The notes below the pieces were generated by a model. It ran no database searches. It saw only the letters and a program-made list of their open reading frames with translations, and had not been told where the DNA came from. Positions 1-9,058 of a DNA stretch of 50,868 bases are shown piece after piece. This DNA is from Planctomycetota bacterium (lineage in GTDB: Bacteria; Planctomycetota; Planctomycetia; Planctomycetales; Planctomycetaceae), in contig VGZH01000039.1 of assembly GCA_016872645.1 (NCBI GenBank), positions 1 to 50,868 of the forward strand, read 5' to 3'. How positions within the stretch are numbered: position 1 is the stretch's first letter; the number at the start of each line of letters is the position of its first letter. A program made the position numbers and the translations under genes.

Positions 1-1
1 G

Positions 2-466
2 TCCGCGGCGGGAATTCGTGGCGAGACCGCCGTCGTCAGTTTCTCAGCCAATTCCCTGCGCGAGACGACGCAACAACGCACGTTTCGCGCTCATCGAGGC
101 CGCTGGGATGGCGAAGCGTTTGGCCTGTGCGCTCGCCGCGATTGGCTGCAAACTCGCGGAGCGAGGCCGGTGGTCTACGGTGACGATGCGACGTGGCCAA
201 CTTTGACGGAAACGGAGCGACCGTTCTTTCAATTGAAAACCACTCGCTCGCGTCGCGGAGCCAAACTCATCGACTGGTCGCGAGAAGCCGAATGGCGAGT
301 GCCGCACGACGTCGATTTGTCCGAGGCCAGCCCCGACGACGTTGTGCTGTTCGTGCCAACACAGGGTGAAGCCCGGCAACTCGCCGCCATCAGCCCGTGG
401 CCGGTGCTCGTGTTGCCTACTTCCCAAAATCCTTCGGCAACTCCAGCGACCACACCTCGCTGCTGA
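2..466 (+). CDS. Hypothetical protein, 3' part (5' end outside window)
   Basis: The frame is open from the left edge to a TGA at 464-466, giving 154 visible residues. I do not recognise a family. The middle reads like real protein: a stretch around KLIDWSREAEWRVPHDVDL, then a hydrophobic beta-like run (VVLFVPTQGEARQL, SPWPVLVLP). The last residues are low complexity (SQNPSATPATTPRC). Its last 50 bases lie antisense to the end of the kelch gene, so the two genes converge and overlap. The unusual tail may mean the original stop was lost and translation now runs into the opposite gene. A start inside the window (for example 170) is possible, but coding-like sequence continues upstream of it. Confidence 0.55.
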   Translation, partial: SAAGIRGETAVVSFSANSLRETTQQRTFRAHRGRWDGEAFGLCARRDWLQTRGARPVVYGDDATWPTLTETERPFFQLKTTRSRRGAKLIDWSREAEWRVPHDVDLSEASPDDVVLFVPTQGEARQLAAISPWPVLVLPTSQNPSATPATTPRC

Positions 467-1412
467 GCGGTTGCGCGTGGCCACCCGCGATCCAGAGCTT
501 GTCTCGAAAGACGTAGCCGGAGTGCTCGTGACGCTCTTTCCAAGTCACTTCGGACTTGAGCTGCTTCCAGTCTTTGCCATCCTTGGAATACCACACGTCG
601 CCCCAATTCTTCGACGGATTGTTCGACCAACCGCCGAACACCCAGATGTGATCGCGGTACACCACTGACGAAAACCACAACCGTGGCGACCAGCCAGCGT
701 GTTCGGTCAGTTGCGTCCAATGCTCGCCATCTTCCGAGCACCAGACATCGTTGACTCCGTGATACTTCGGGACGTAGTTGCCGCCGCCGAAGACGTACAT
801 CTTGCCATTGAGCACCGCCGCCTGGTGATACGCTCGCGGAGACCAACCGGCGTTGGCCGTGTGCTGCTTCCATTCTTTGCCGTCGGCTGACGACCAGACG
901 TCGTTTTTCAAACTGCTGTCGTCGCCAAAGTAGTAGTTCTCAGTCCCGCCGAGGATCCACATGCGGCCTTTGAATTCAAGTGCCGCCGCCGCGATCCGAG
1001 GAGTCCAGCCCGCCTTCGCGGTGGCCTGTTCCCACTTCGTTCCATCGGTGGACCACCAGACTTCGTTGCTGGCCGAATGCCCCGGCAAGCGGCCGTTGTA
1101 CCAACCACCCATAAACCACATCTTGTCTTGAAACGTCAGCGTCATCGGCAAGTCACTGTGCTTCCACGGAGCATCCTCCGTCACCTTCTTCCAGGTCTTG
1201 CCATCGGGGGAACTCCACACGTCGCGCGGCGGAGCGTGATACGAATCGAACCAGCCACCGAAGATCCACAACTGATCTTTGAAAACGACTTCACCCTGCG
1301 AATCGCGAGGCTGCCAACCGGCTTTGTCGGTGACTTTGACCCAATCGTGCACTTTGTCATCAGCGTTCGCGACGGACAAAAAACTCAGAATGAGCACGAG
1401 TGCAAATCTCAT
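417..1412 (-). CDS. Secreted kelch-repeat beta-propeller protein
   Basis: This encodes 331 residues. The start at 1412 is chosen because GGAGG lies just upstream and it begins a clear signal peptide (MRFALVLILSFLSVANA); a longer frame exists to 1493 but has no such features. After the signal there are about six kelch-like blades, each with a hydrophobic strand ending in a double glycine (IFGGW, FMGGW, ILGGT, VFGGG, VFGGW, IAGGH) followed by a DVW..DGK.W motif. That count fits a six-bladed propeller. The role is probably binding in the periplasm or outside the cell; no catalytic residues are visible. It is the last gene of a minus-strand run after the PHP protein and the alpha/beta hydrolase, 87 bases from the latter. 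The ligand cannot be told from sequence. Confidence 0.85.
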   Translation of the reverse strand: MRFALVLILSFLSVANADDKVHDWVKVTDKAGWQPRDSQGEVVFKDQLWIFGGWFDSYHAPPRDVWSSPDGKTWKKVTEDAPWKHSDLPMTLTFQDKMWFMGGWYNGRLPGHSASNEVWWSTDGTKWEQATAKAGWTPRIAAAALEFKGRMWILGGTENYYFGDDSSLKNDVWSSADGKEWKQHTANAGWSPRAYHQAAVLNGKMYVFGGGNYVPKYHGVNDVWCSEDGEHWTQLTEHAGWSPRLWFSSVVYRDHIWVFGGWSNNPSKNWGDVWYSKDGKDWKQLKSEVTWKERHEHSGYVFRDKLWIAGGHAQPLSSEVWSLELPKDFGK

Positions 1413-1499
1413 GGGGCCTCCAAGGAAAAAGCTACGGCCGGCAGCGTAGGTTGGCACTCTGTCACGACCCGCACGGTCGAGATGGAATCCCAAGCCACT

Positions 1500-3551
1500 C
1501 TATTCTGCCCGAGTCGGCTTGAATTTCCAGCGTTCGTCGAAGAAGTCCGCATCGACAATTTTTCCGGGGTATCGTGGATTGGGCGGAGTGCGGACATCGA
1601 CAATCGCCCAGTCGGGCAGCTTGGGAACTTGGCGTGCGTTGTTGAGGTAGTCGTACTCGCGATACGTGAAGCTGCTATTGAGCACGACGTACCGATTCGG
1701 ATTGAGCGGGTTCGGATAGATCGCGATCGGAGCGTGATGCTCGGCCGAGAACTTGCGATCGCCAACGACGATTTCGGTATCTCCCCAGCGGATTGGCAGT
1801 TTGTCGGCGATCGTCTTCAGAACCGCGTTGCTGGTCGGATCGCCCCATAGCACGAGGTTACTGTTGGCCATGTCGGCATCGGTGATCGCCGTATCGTCCT
1901 TCACAGGAGCCTGACCTCGAAACTGCTGCCTCCAGTGGACGATGGCGTGGCTGAGTTCTGACTGCGTCCATTTTTCAATCGCCTCGTGCGACGATTTGCC
2001 GGTCGGGCGTACGAAGACAAACGAATCGAGAAACGCATCGTCGATCGGGCCTTGCAGACCGTGTCGTTTGCGAAGCCCGTCGTTGGGCAAACTGCCGACT
2101 TTCCAATTCTTCCCCTGCTTGTTGAGCGACACTTGCCATGAGCGATCCGAACCCGCCTTGGGTGCCTCAACCAATTGTTCCTTGCCACCCTCATTGATTC
2201 GCACGGTGACGGGCAGATCAGTACTGAACGACACATGTCCCGGTGGGATCGCCAGGGTCAGCGCGTCGATGTTTGCGAGGTCCAACACAACCTCGGCATT
2301 GAGCGGATTTGGTTGGATCGAGGCACGCACGGACCCCTTCTCCCAATGTTCGCCGAGCGCATCGACCGTGACCCATTTCATGCGGTTGTAGCGGAGCGTG
2401 TAGGTCGTGAAGCGAACGGCGTCGGGAACAGCTAATCGACCGAGAGCCATGATGCTGTCGATGCGTCGATCGACTTCCAGTTTCGTGACGGGATGATAGG
2501 CGTGTGCCGTATCGGGGCCGATCAGATGCGTGAGCTCAATCCCTTCGGCCTTTAGTGCGGCGGCCATGATGTCAGCCGCTTGCTTCTGGCGATCTTTGTC
2601 TCCGCTGTAGGCGACCGTCGGCAACTGAGCGAGATTCGCGGCCCAGTCCGTGCAGTCATACATGTGCCACAACTTCTGTTCGTACCACGTCGGTTCGAGC
2701 GTCTCGTTCTGAAAGACTTTGAGGAAATCCGGCGTCTCCGAGAAGCCAGCTCCCGGGGCGGCTGCGGCCCAGCGATCCGTGTAATGCACCGCGAACTGCC
2801 AGCACGCCGCACCGCCCATCGAGAACCCGCGCACCGCAATGCGATCATCGTCGATGCGGTAGCGACGCTTCACCGATTCGATCGCTTCGAGCGAATCAAT
2901 TTCGCCGGCCAGCTTATTCGCGTTGCAGTAGCGACCGTAAGGATGCAGCACAATCGTGTCGGCTGGCGTGAACTGCCCTTTGTTCTTGCGACGGTCTTCC
3001 AAAAAATTGACTTCGCTGAGCACTTCGCCTCGGCCATGAAACCACAAATCCAATCGCCAGCGATGTGGTCCCGTCGACATGAACGACTCCGGCACGACCA
3101 ATCCGTACGGCTGCACGCTGCCGTCGATCTTCGAGACGTACCCGCGCGGCACGAGTCCCGTCGCCGTCGTCCACGAAGCCTCGCCACGCTTCAACTGCTC
3201 CGCGCGAGCCAGCCCATCATTGAGCAGCGATTTCGCTGTGTTAATTTCCTGCGGCTTGAAGAACTCGTGATACATCAGTGCGTCATGCACCGCCTTGTGA
3301 TAGATCTGCACGTCGGGCAACAGCTCCTGTGTGCGAGCGTCCTTCTTCTGAGCCAGTTCGTCGATGGCAACCTTGAGCTTCTTGAGCCCATCTTCCAGGT
3401 CATCCCGTTCTGCTTCCGGCACTTCGATCCCCGCCGGAGGAATTGGACGAACCTTTTCCGCTTGATTGTCCGCCGGGCCATCGGCAAAGGCCGGGACACA
3501 ATGGGCAGAACACAGAACGGCCACAAAAACAGAAAGCCAAGTCCGACGCAT
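1500..3551 (-). CDS. Secreted alpha/beta hydrolase, prolyl-oligopeptidase-like
   Basis: This encodes 683 residues from the ATG at 3551, which begins a signal peptide (MRRTWLSVFVAVLCSAHCVPAFA). Residues about 45-125 form a charged helical region. The hydrolase core follows, with the nucleophile elbow GFSMGG (Ser about 244), a candidate acid in YSGDKDR (Asp about 318-320) and a candidate histidine in DTAHAYHP (His about 350-353). A long beta-rich C-terminal part (about 370-683) is not needed for the fold and could position substrates. The family is S9/esterase-like, and the substrate (peptide, acetyl-sugar or other ester) is not shown by sequence. It sits between the PHP and kelch genes on the same strand, gaps 134 and 87 bases, so co-transcription is plausible. 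Confidence 0.85.
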   Translation of the reverse strand: MRRTWLSVFVAVLCSAHCVPAFADGPADNQAEKVRPIPPAGIEVPEAERDDLEDGLKKLKVAIDELAQKKDARTQELLPDVQIYHKAVHDALMYHEFFKPQEINTAKSLLNDGLARAEQLKRGEASWTTATGLVPRGYVSKIDGSVQPYGLVVPESFMSTGPHRWRLDLWFHGRGEVLSEVNFLEDRRKNKGQFTPADTIVLHPYGRYCNANKLAGEIDSLEAIESVKRRYRIDDDRIAVRGFSMGGAACWQFAVHYTDRWAAAAPGAGFSETPDFLKVFQNETLEPTWYEQKLWHMYDCTDWAANLAQLPTVAYSGDKDRQKQAADIMAAALKAEGIELTHLIGPDTAHAYHPVTKLEVDRRIDSIMALGRLAVPDAVRFTTYTLRYNRMKWVTVDALGEHWEKGSVRASIQPNPLNAEVVLDLANIDALTLAIPPGHVSFSTDLPVTVRINEGGKEQLVEAPKAGSDRSWQVSLNKQGKNWKVGSLPNDGLRKRHGLQGPIDDAFLDSFVFVRPTGKSSHEAIEKWTQSELSHAIVHWRQQFRGQAPVKDDTAITDADMANSNLVLWGDPTSNAVLKTIADKLPIRWGDTEIVVGDRKFSAEHHAPIAIYPNPLNPNRYVVLNSSFTYREYDYLNNARQVPKLPDWAIVDVRTPPNPRYPGKIVDADFFDERWKFKPTRAE

Positions 3552-3685
3552 GATGCTGCTCCACAAGGCGAGTGCCTGAATTGGCCGCAAAGAGTATCAA
3601 CCTCGTCGCGATGACAACACACAGTCGCCACTCACAAGAGGCTGCCTCTTGAGGCGAGATTTCTTGCCCACCGTTTCCTGAGCAA

Positions 3686-6073
3686 TTAATCCGTCGTCGC
3701 CTCCATGAGTCGCGCTTCGTAGATTTTCGTGGCCTCGTCGTAGGCGGCTTTGGCGACGGCGCGTTCGGGTTCGCGGATTTGGTTTTTCTTCGCGTTCCAG
3801 CAGACATCGACGGCTTGTTTGCACCAGTCGATGCTCTTCTTGCTGGCTCGAACCGGTTGGTCGCCGACTTCGACCCAGATCGGATTCGTGTGAACGCTCG
3901 GCAGGATGCGCACGGCGACCCAGCTTGATTGTTTGATCGGGATGTCGAAGCTCAGCGGCTGAGTCTTGCCGTCGGCGATGATGTTCTTCGTGGCGGCGAC
4001 TTGGCCGTTGACGATGATCTCGACGGGGACTTCGCGCGTCTGGCCGACTCGGCAGCGTTCGATGTGCCAGTACGGTTTCGCATCGAGGCGGCGTTTGCGG
4101 ATCGACTCGGTTTGCTCGTTCGGCTTCTCGGCTAGCATTGCATTGACATCGAACGAGACGGTCACGTTGCCAAGTTTGGCCAGTTCGACCGTGCTCAACT
4201 TCTTCGATGATCCCGGTTCACCGACGCCGACTCCGTTCAATTTGAAGTCCAGGATGTGGCTCAGTCCGTCACCGCAGTAACTGCGGCCGTCGCGGACTCC
4301 AAGAATCCAGTTGTCGAAATCGAGCGGCTGGTCTTTGTTGAGCTTCACGTAGATACGGCCGAGTCCCACCTTGTCGCCGTAGATGCAGGGGAAATCGGTT
4401 TCACCGCTGATCTTCGCTCGGAAGCCGGCGTTGAGCGTGTGGTACCAGACGTTGAGTTCCCAGATCGACGGCGTATCGACGGCGCTGATGAAGTGGCAGA
4501 CGTCGTGAGCGACCGTGACGACGTACTCGTTCGCGCCGATGCCGTCGAAGCGAGGCATTGCGTAATCGGGCAGCTTGTCGGCGGCTTTGCCTTTCCAGCC
4601 GTCGGGCGCGGCTCCGTAGCCCTTCAGCATTTCGCGCGAGCCGTCGGGCATGATGTCGGGCAGTTGCAGGCCCCAGCCGCTGTGGCTGTAGCCGACGATG
4701 CCACCTTGATCCTTGCCCCACTTCAGCACCGGCAGCGTCCAGCTTGGCCAGTCTTCGAGCACCTTCGTGTTCGGGTAGTCGTCCTCGGTCAGTCGCAGCA
4801 GACACAAGTGGCCGGCGTGCGACGACGGAAAACCGCTGACCTCGATGTCGTACCGCATCAGGTAATTCGGCCGCGAGAGGGCTGACGTCTTCCCCTCGAA
4901 GTACTGCTTCTGCGAGTACCAGCACGGGCCCCAGCTCAGCACGCAACCGACGTTGAGGTCTTCGCCCAGAATGTGCCGCAGCATGTCAGCCGGCGTGACG
5001 CCTTCGGTCGGGCTGTCGTAGTGAGCACACCCGGCCGCGTGAACGTGATGATCTCCGGAGTACCAGCCACGCGTCGCCGAATGTGTCCAGCGACTGAGCT
5101 TGTAATCGACCTTCTGGCTGACCCCGCCGCTCGACACCGTGAGCGGATGCGTCTGCACGATGTACTCCGGACCGCGGCTGACTTCGACGGTGTATTCCCC
5201 CGGAGCCAGCGACACCGATTCGCCATCGGCTCGGTAAATCTGATTGTGGAAGAAGAAGTCGGGTGAGAGCCGCCGTGCCGGATTCGGATACACGTTGCCT
5301 CGCTTGTCGCGAATGACGAACGCCGCCGAGGTCGGCTCGCCATCAAAATCCTTCACGCCGAGCACCACCTCGACCGACGGAGCCGCGTGAAACAGGATCG
5401 GCACGGTGTTGCGAAAGCCCAAGTCCTGCGTCCCCTGTCCCACGTTGAATCCGAGCTTCGCCTCTCGCCGCCCGATCTCGCGCGAGTAAAGCTGCATGAT
5501 GCGGTACTCCAGCGCCAAACCCGACAGCGTCGGCTTCAGCGGCTGCTTGTCGAACATGGCGATGTCGAGAAATCGATGCGGCACATCCTCCGGCTTGACG
5601 AGTTTGTCCTTCTCATCGGTCAACGGCTTCTGCCGAGCATTGACTGACCCGCGCATGTAAAGCGGAGCCGCATTCGGACTCTCCGGCTTGAGCTGCGGCG
5701 TGATCCCCGCGTCATTCTGCACCTTGACGAGAAACGTCGCCCACCCCCCTTGCATCAACCGCTTCGCCACCGGCCCCTCGACGACCGACACTCGGCTCTC
5801 CGGATTGATCGTCACACCCACAACGCAATGCGGATCGAGTATTTTTTGGATCGCGCGATTCGCCGTCTTCGCATCCGTCTCCTTGAGCGCGGCCTTCAAC
5901 GCCTTCGTGTCCTCCGCCGGCAACGGAGCACCGACAAATTCCAACGCCTCAAGCAACCGCTCCGTCGCCGCGACAAGGGGCTGCTGCTCAACCTCCGTAA
6001 CCAAAGGCAAGTCAGCCGCGAAACAAGTCGACGTCGCGAAGACCACAAACAGAGACGCAAAGATCGTTCGCAT
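3686..6073 (-). CDS. CehA/McbA-family PHP-domain metallohydrolase, secreted
   Basis: This encodes 795 residues. A strong ribosome site (AAGGAG) precedes the ATG at 6073. Residues 1-19 are a signal peptide (MRTIFASLFVVFATSTCFAA). A long N-terminal beta-rich region (about 85-330) precedes the PHP core, which starts with GWYSGDHHVHAAGC (metal-binding residues near Asp341, His342, His343 and His345) and continues through VGCVLSWGP and GYSHSGWGLQ. The named members CehA and McbA hydrolyse carbamate pesticides, but most relatives are uncharacterised, so the safe call is a metal-dependent hydrolase of unknown substrate. It heads a minus-strand cluster of exported proteins. A second, broken member of this superfamily lies at 48128-49212. 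Confidence 0.85.
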   Translation of the reverse strand: MRTIFASLFVVFATSTCFAADLPLVTEVEQQPLVAATERLLEALEFVGAPLPAEDTKALKAALKETDAKTANRAIQKILDPHCVVGVTINPESRVSVVEGPVAKRLMQGGWATFLVKVQNDAGITPQLKPESPNAAPLYMRGSVNARQKPLTDEKDKLVKPEDVPHRFLDIAMFDKQPLKPTLSGLALEYRIMQLYSREIGRREAKLGFNVGQGTQDLGFRNTVPILFHAAPSVEVVLGVKDFDGEPTSAAFVIRDKRGNVYPNPARRLSPDFFFHNQIYRADGESVSLAPGEYTVEVSRGPEYIVQTHPLTVSSGGVSQKVDYKLSRWTHSATRGWYSGDHHVHAAGCAHYDSPTEGVTPADMLRHILGEDLNVGCVLSWGPCWYSQKQYFEGKTSALSRPNYLMRYDIEVSGFPSSHAGHLCLLRLTEDDYPNTKVLEDWPSWTLPVLKWGKDQGGIVGYSHSGWGLQLPDIMPDGSREMLKGYGAAPDGWKGKAADKLPDYAMPRFDGIGANEYVVTVAHDVCHFISAVDTPSIWELNVWYHTLNAGFRAKISGETDFPCIYGDKVGLGRIYVKLNKDQPLDFDNWILGVRDGRSYCGDGLSHILDFKLNGVGVGEPGSSKKLSTVELAKLGNVTVSFDVNAMLAEKPNEQTESIRKRRLDAKPYWHIERCRVGQTREVPVEIIVNGQVAATKNIIADGKTQPLSFDIPIKQSSWVAVRILPSVHTNPIWVEVGDQPVRASKKSIDWCKQAVDVCWNAKKNQIREPERAVAKAAYDEATKIYEARLMEATTD

Positions 6074-6097
6074 GGGAAGGCTCCTTGAGGTGAGGAA

Positions 6098-6385
6098 TTA
6101 CACTGCACCGTAAGCGATCAAACGTGAAATCAAGTAGATGGAGAAACCGATGAGCAAGATGGAAAGTCCATTTCTCCAATTCGCAACCTTGCCGTAAGCA
6201 TTCTGTCGAATGCAAAGTCCGCAAACGAGTCCTGTCAGCCACGACGTAGGTGCCGCGAAGGAACAAAACTCGGAAGGCGATCTCACACCAATCATGGAAA
6301 ACGCGATAGCGAGAAAGAGGCACAGCCACCCAATGAGCAACAAGATCAATCCGGGGCTCTCGTTCCATGCCTTCGCGAACTTCAT
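6098..6385 (-). CDS. Small membrane protein, three predicted helices
   Basis: This encodes 95 residues. The start at 6385 has AGGGGA about 10 bases upstream; an upstream in-frame extension to 6526 runs through a heptad repeat and is rejected. Hydrophobic segments are near residues 12-33 (GLILLLIGWLCLFLAIAF), 48-60 (SWLTGLVCGLCI) and 73-92 (GLSILLIGFSIYLISRLIAY). There are no recognisable motifs and I do not know the family. It lies 24 bases upstream of the PHP gene on the same strand, so they may share a transcript, although the PHP gene has its own strong ribosome site. Confidence 0.65.
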   Translation of the reverse strand: MKFAKAWNESPGLILLLIGWLCLFLAIAFSMIGVRSPSEFCSFAAPTSWLTGLVCGLCIRQNAYGKVANWRNGLSILLIGFSIYLISRLIAYGAV

Positions 6386-6455
6386 GATTCGTCGTCCCCT
6401 GCGAATCGACGTAATTGCATCCCTTGCAGGTCGCGGTGGCAAGTAAGACGATGGG

Positions 6456-6528
6456 GTTGTCAGTGGTCCGTTGTCCGTGGTCAGTTGCAACGGACTACGG
6501 ACGACTGACAACGGACCAAGGACCAACC
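6456..6528. repeat. Heptanucleotide repeat arranged as an inverted repeat
   Basis: There are ten consecutive 7-base units. The first four read GTTGTCA, GTGGTCC, GTTGTCC and GTGGTCA; the unit GTTGCAA is the turning point; the next five (CGGACTA, CGGACGA, CTGACAA, CGGACCA, AGGACCA) are the same motif on the other strand. The centre (GTTGCAAC, 6484-6491) is a perfect palindrome, so the array can fold as one long imperfect hairpin. It fills the space between two divergent genes and ends 3 bases before the PhyH start. Confidence 0.85.
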
Positions 6529-6531
6529 TCG

Positions 6532-7356
6532 ATGGACACCGCTGCCGATTTGCTCGATCCCGTTCCGATACCCGTATCGCCGCCTAAGGAAAAACTGCGG
6601 CGGCTGAAGGTGGCGGAGTGGGAGCGGTTTCAGCGCGACGGGGTTTTGGTGTTCCGGCAGCTCATTCCGGCGGCGGTGCGCGAGCAGATGCTGGCCGTGA
6701 CGCTCGACGGTGTCGAGCGGGAGATTGGGCCGATCGAATACGAAGCCGAACTGCACTATCCCGGCGCACCGGCCTCGCTGGCGGCCGAGGGAGGCCGCAC
6801 GATTCGGCGGCTCAAGCAGGCGCACTCGCGGCATTACGTTTTCACGCAATGGCTAAGTGAACACGAACTGACAGATCGGCTGGTCGATTTGCTGGGGCCG
6901 AGGCTGGTCATGCCGCTGGCGCATCACAACTGCATCATGACCAAGCAGCCGAAATTCAGCAGCGACACCGGCTGGCATCAAGACATCCGCTATTGGGCGT
7001 ATCACCGCCCCGACCTCATCAGCGTCTGGATTTCGCTCGTCCCGGAACGGATCGAGAACGGCTGCCTGCGAGTCATCCCTGGCTCGCATCGGATGAGCTT
7101 TGACCGCTCGCGATTTGACGAGTCGTTGTTCTTTCGCGGCGACCTGTCGGAGAACCACGCCGTGATCGCCAACGCGGTCCCGGTGGAACTCGATCCGGGA
7201 GATGTGTTGTTCTTCCATGCGAAGACGCTGCATTCGGCGAGTCGCAATTACACGACGCAGACGAAGTATTCGGCGGTGTTCACGTTCCGCGCGGCGGATA
7301 ACTTGCCGCTGCCGGGGACACGCTCGGCCGAATTGCCGGAGTTGATGTTGCCGTAG
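6532..7356 (+). CDS. Phytanoyl-CoA dioxygenase (PhyH) family protein
   Basis: This encodes 274 residues from the ATG at 6532. The Fe(II)/2-oxoglutarate site is visible as H-x-D in GWHQD (His149, Asp151) and a distal histidine in HAKTLHSAS (His234), followed by Arg238 and Lys245, either of which could hold 2-oxoglutarate. The flanking PGSHRMSF and LDPGDVLFF segments are typical of the family. The likely reaction is hydroxylation of a small molecule or acyl substrate in the cytoplasm; the substrate is unknown. The ATG has no good ribosome site because the bases before it are the right arm of a heptad repeat, so translation may depend on that structure or on leaderless initiation. It converges on the Hsp70 gene, with a strong hairpin between them. 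Confidence 0.88.
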   Translation: MDTAADLLDPVPIPVSPPKEKLRRLKVAEWERFQRDGVLVFRQLIPAAVREQMLAVTLDGVEREIGPIEYEAELHYPGAPASLAAEGGRTIRRLKQAHSRHYVFTQWLSEHELTDRLVDLLGPRLVMPLAHHNCIMTKQPKFSSDTGWHQDIRYWAYHRPDLISVWISLVPERIENGCLRVIPGSHRMSFDRSRFDESLFFRGDLSENHAVIANAVPVELDPGDVLFFHAKTLHSASRNYTTQTKYSAVFTFRAADNLPLPGTRSAELPELMLP

Positions 7357-7377
7357 CCAAAGTGGCACTCCGTCTAT

Positions 7378-7452
7378 GGAATGCGCGCGTGTCAGCAACG
7401 CTTTGGATTCTTGGACCGGGCGATCCAAAGCGGTGCTGACACACCGCACTCC
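7378..7452. terminator. Long imperfect hairpin, GGAGTGCG-family palindrome
   Basis: The left arm is 7378-7408 and the right arm 7423-7452. They pair over about 30 bases with three mismatches and one bulge, around a 14-base loop. The outer end reads GGAATGCG/CGCACTCC and the inner stem CGCTTTGGAT/ATCCAAAGCG is perfect. There is no U-run, so it is not a textbook intrinsic terminator, but its place between two convergent stop codons (7356 and 7460) suits a bidirectional terminator or 3'-end stabiliser. Related palindromes occur at 18637, 40312 and 42742. Confidence 0.7.
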
Positions 7453-7459
7453 AAAGAAG

Positions 7460-9052
7460 CTACTCGACGTGATATTGGCGAATGAGCTGGCGAAGTGTTT
7501 CGATGGCTTGTTTGTCGAGTGCTCCGTCCCAGGCGATCTCGACAGCGGCGGAGCATCCGCCGGTGAGTTCCTTGGCGGTAGCGGTGATGCGGCCACGGTG
7601 GTCGTAGCTGTAGACGACTTCGACGGGCGAGCCGGCCGGCAGAGCCTTCGACAGTTGGCTAATGCGGACATCGCCGATGTAGGTACAGCCGGCAACGTCG
7701 CTGACTTCTCCTTGCAACAGCCGGATAACGATGTTCTCCGGCATTTCGGTCGTCGTCACAAATTGTTTTTTGATTCCGCAGGGAAGCCGCGAGTTGCGTG
7801 GGATCATGACGTGGTGGCGTTTGAGATTCGGATCTCTCGAATCGGTGATCTCGACCCCCAGCGAGTGTGAATTCACATCGGTGGTGGTGATGGCTCGCAG
7901 GCGTTTGAGCAGGGCTGCGGACAGCTGGCCATGCGCGTCGGTCGCTTTCGCTTCGAGAATCGCCGCGTGAATCGCAGCTCCCTGCGCCACGGCAAGCTGC
8001 GGGTTGAGCACTTTCGAAGGCCGCTTGCCGGTCAGCTTTTCCAGCATCTCGACGACGGCGGGGATCGACGTGCTGCCTCCCACAAGCACAACCTCGCTGA
8101 GTTCGTCACGCGAAACATGATTGTGCTCCAGCACGAATTCCGTGGTATCGCGGGTGCGTTGCAGCAGGTCGAGCGTCATCTGCTCAAACTCAGAGCGGGA
8201 GAGTTCGACCAGCATGGATTGGCCGCGATACTTGACCTCGATTTTCGTTTTGACCCAATGACTGAGTTCTCGCTTGGCCGCTTCGCACTCGCGCATCAGC
8301 GCGTATTTGGCGAGAGGATCTTCTCGTAGATCGATGCCGTACTTCGCGACGAACTTGTCGCACACGAAGTTGAGCACTCGATCGGTCCAATCCAAGCCGC
8401 CGAGCATCGTGTCGCCATCGGTCGCCAGCACGGTGAATTCGGTCGGCGTGTACTTCACGACGGTGACATCAAACGTACCGCCGCCGAGATCGTAAACCAG
8501 GATCGTTTTCGTCTCCCCGGGAACATCCAACCTGCCGAGTTCACCTTTCGTCCAAGCGTAGGCCAACGTGGCGGCCGTCGGTTCGTTGATGATGTCAACG
8601 ACGTTCAGGCCGGCAATCTTCGCGGCGTACTGCGTGGCCGAGCGTTTAGGTTGATTGAAGTAGTGCGGGACGGTGATGACGGCATTGCCAATCGGGCCAA
8701 TCTTTTTCTCAGCGTCTTGCTTGAGCTTCGTCAAAATCAGCGACGAGATCATTTCCGGAGTCATGCGCCGTTCTTGGTAGTGCAACGCAAAACGCGGATT
8801 GCCCATCTCGCGCTTGATCGCGATGACAACCCGCGCCGGATCTTGCTGCGCCAACACATCTGCTGGGGGCCCAACGACGATTTTGCCGCTCTCGCCGAGT
8901 ACCACAATTGAAGCCGTAATCGGACTGTCATGCGAATTGTTGATGACCTCGGGGTTGCCATCCTCGCCCAGTCGCGAAAGCGCCGAATACGACGTTCCCA
9001 AATCAATACCGACCGTTTGACCTTCAACAAATTTGATGGCCGCTTCGCTCAT
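7460..9052 (-). CDS. Hsp70/DnaK-like chaperone, shortened form
   Basis: This encodes 530 residues. The actin-like ATPase is complete: phosphate-1 motif GIDLGTSYSALS (15-26), NEPTAATLAY (156-165), DLGGGTFDVTVV (188-199) and the adenosine motif VLVGGSTSIP (322-331). A substrate-binding beta domain follows (about 392-500; THe SLGVEI and VMIPRNSRLP segments match the family). The chain ends about 100 residues before DnaK's usual length, so the alpha-helical lid is mostly absent. It therefore belongs with the many planctomycetal Hsp70 paralogues rather than the main DnaK, and no grpE or dnaJ is near. It lies 6 bases after the FAH-family gene on the same strand, so the two are surely co-transcribed. 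Clients are unknown. Confidence 0.9.
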   Translation of the reverse strand: MSEAAIKFVEGQTVGIDLGTSYSALSRLGEDGNPEVINNSHDSPITASIVVLGESGKIVVGPPADVLAQQDPARVVIAIKREMGNPRFALHYQERRMTPEMISSLILTKLKQDAEKKIGPIGNAVITVPHYFNQPKRSATQYAAKIAGLNVVDIINEPTAATLAYAWTKGELGRLDVPGETKTILVYDLGGGTFDVTVVKYTPTEFTVLATDGDTMLGGLDWTDRVLNFVCDKFVAKYGIDLREDPLAKYALMRECEAAKRELSHWVKTKIEVKYRGQSMLVELSRSEFEQMTLDLLQRTRDTTEFVLEHNHVSRDELSEVVLVGGSTSIPAVVEMLEKLTGKRPSKVLNPQLAVAQGAAIHAAILEAKATDAHGQLSAALLKRLRAITTTDVNSHSLGVEITDSRDPNLKRHHVMIPRNSRLPCGIKKQFVTTTEMPENIVIRLLQGEVSDVAGCTYIGDVRISQLSKALPAGSPVEVVYSYDHRGRITATAKELTGGCSAAVEIAWDGALDKQAIETLRQLIRQYHVE

Positions 9053-9058
9053 GGCACG

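Noticed and set aside
4256-4885. Plus-strand open frame of 209 codons
   Set aside because: It lies wholly within the PHP gene on the other strand. Its Val/Ala/Asp-rich composition mirrors the opposite codons.
6456-6528. CRISPR-like array
   Set aside because: The units are 7 bases without spacers and reverse orientation at the centre. No cas gene is present.
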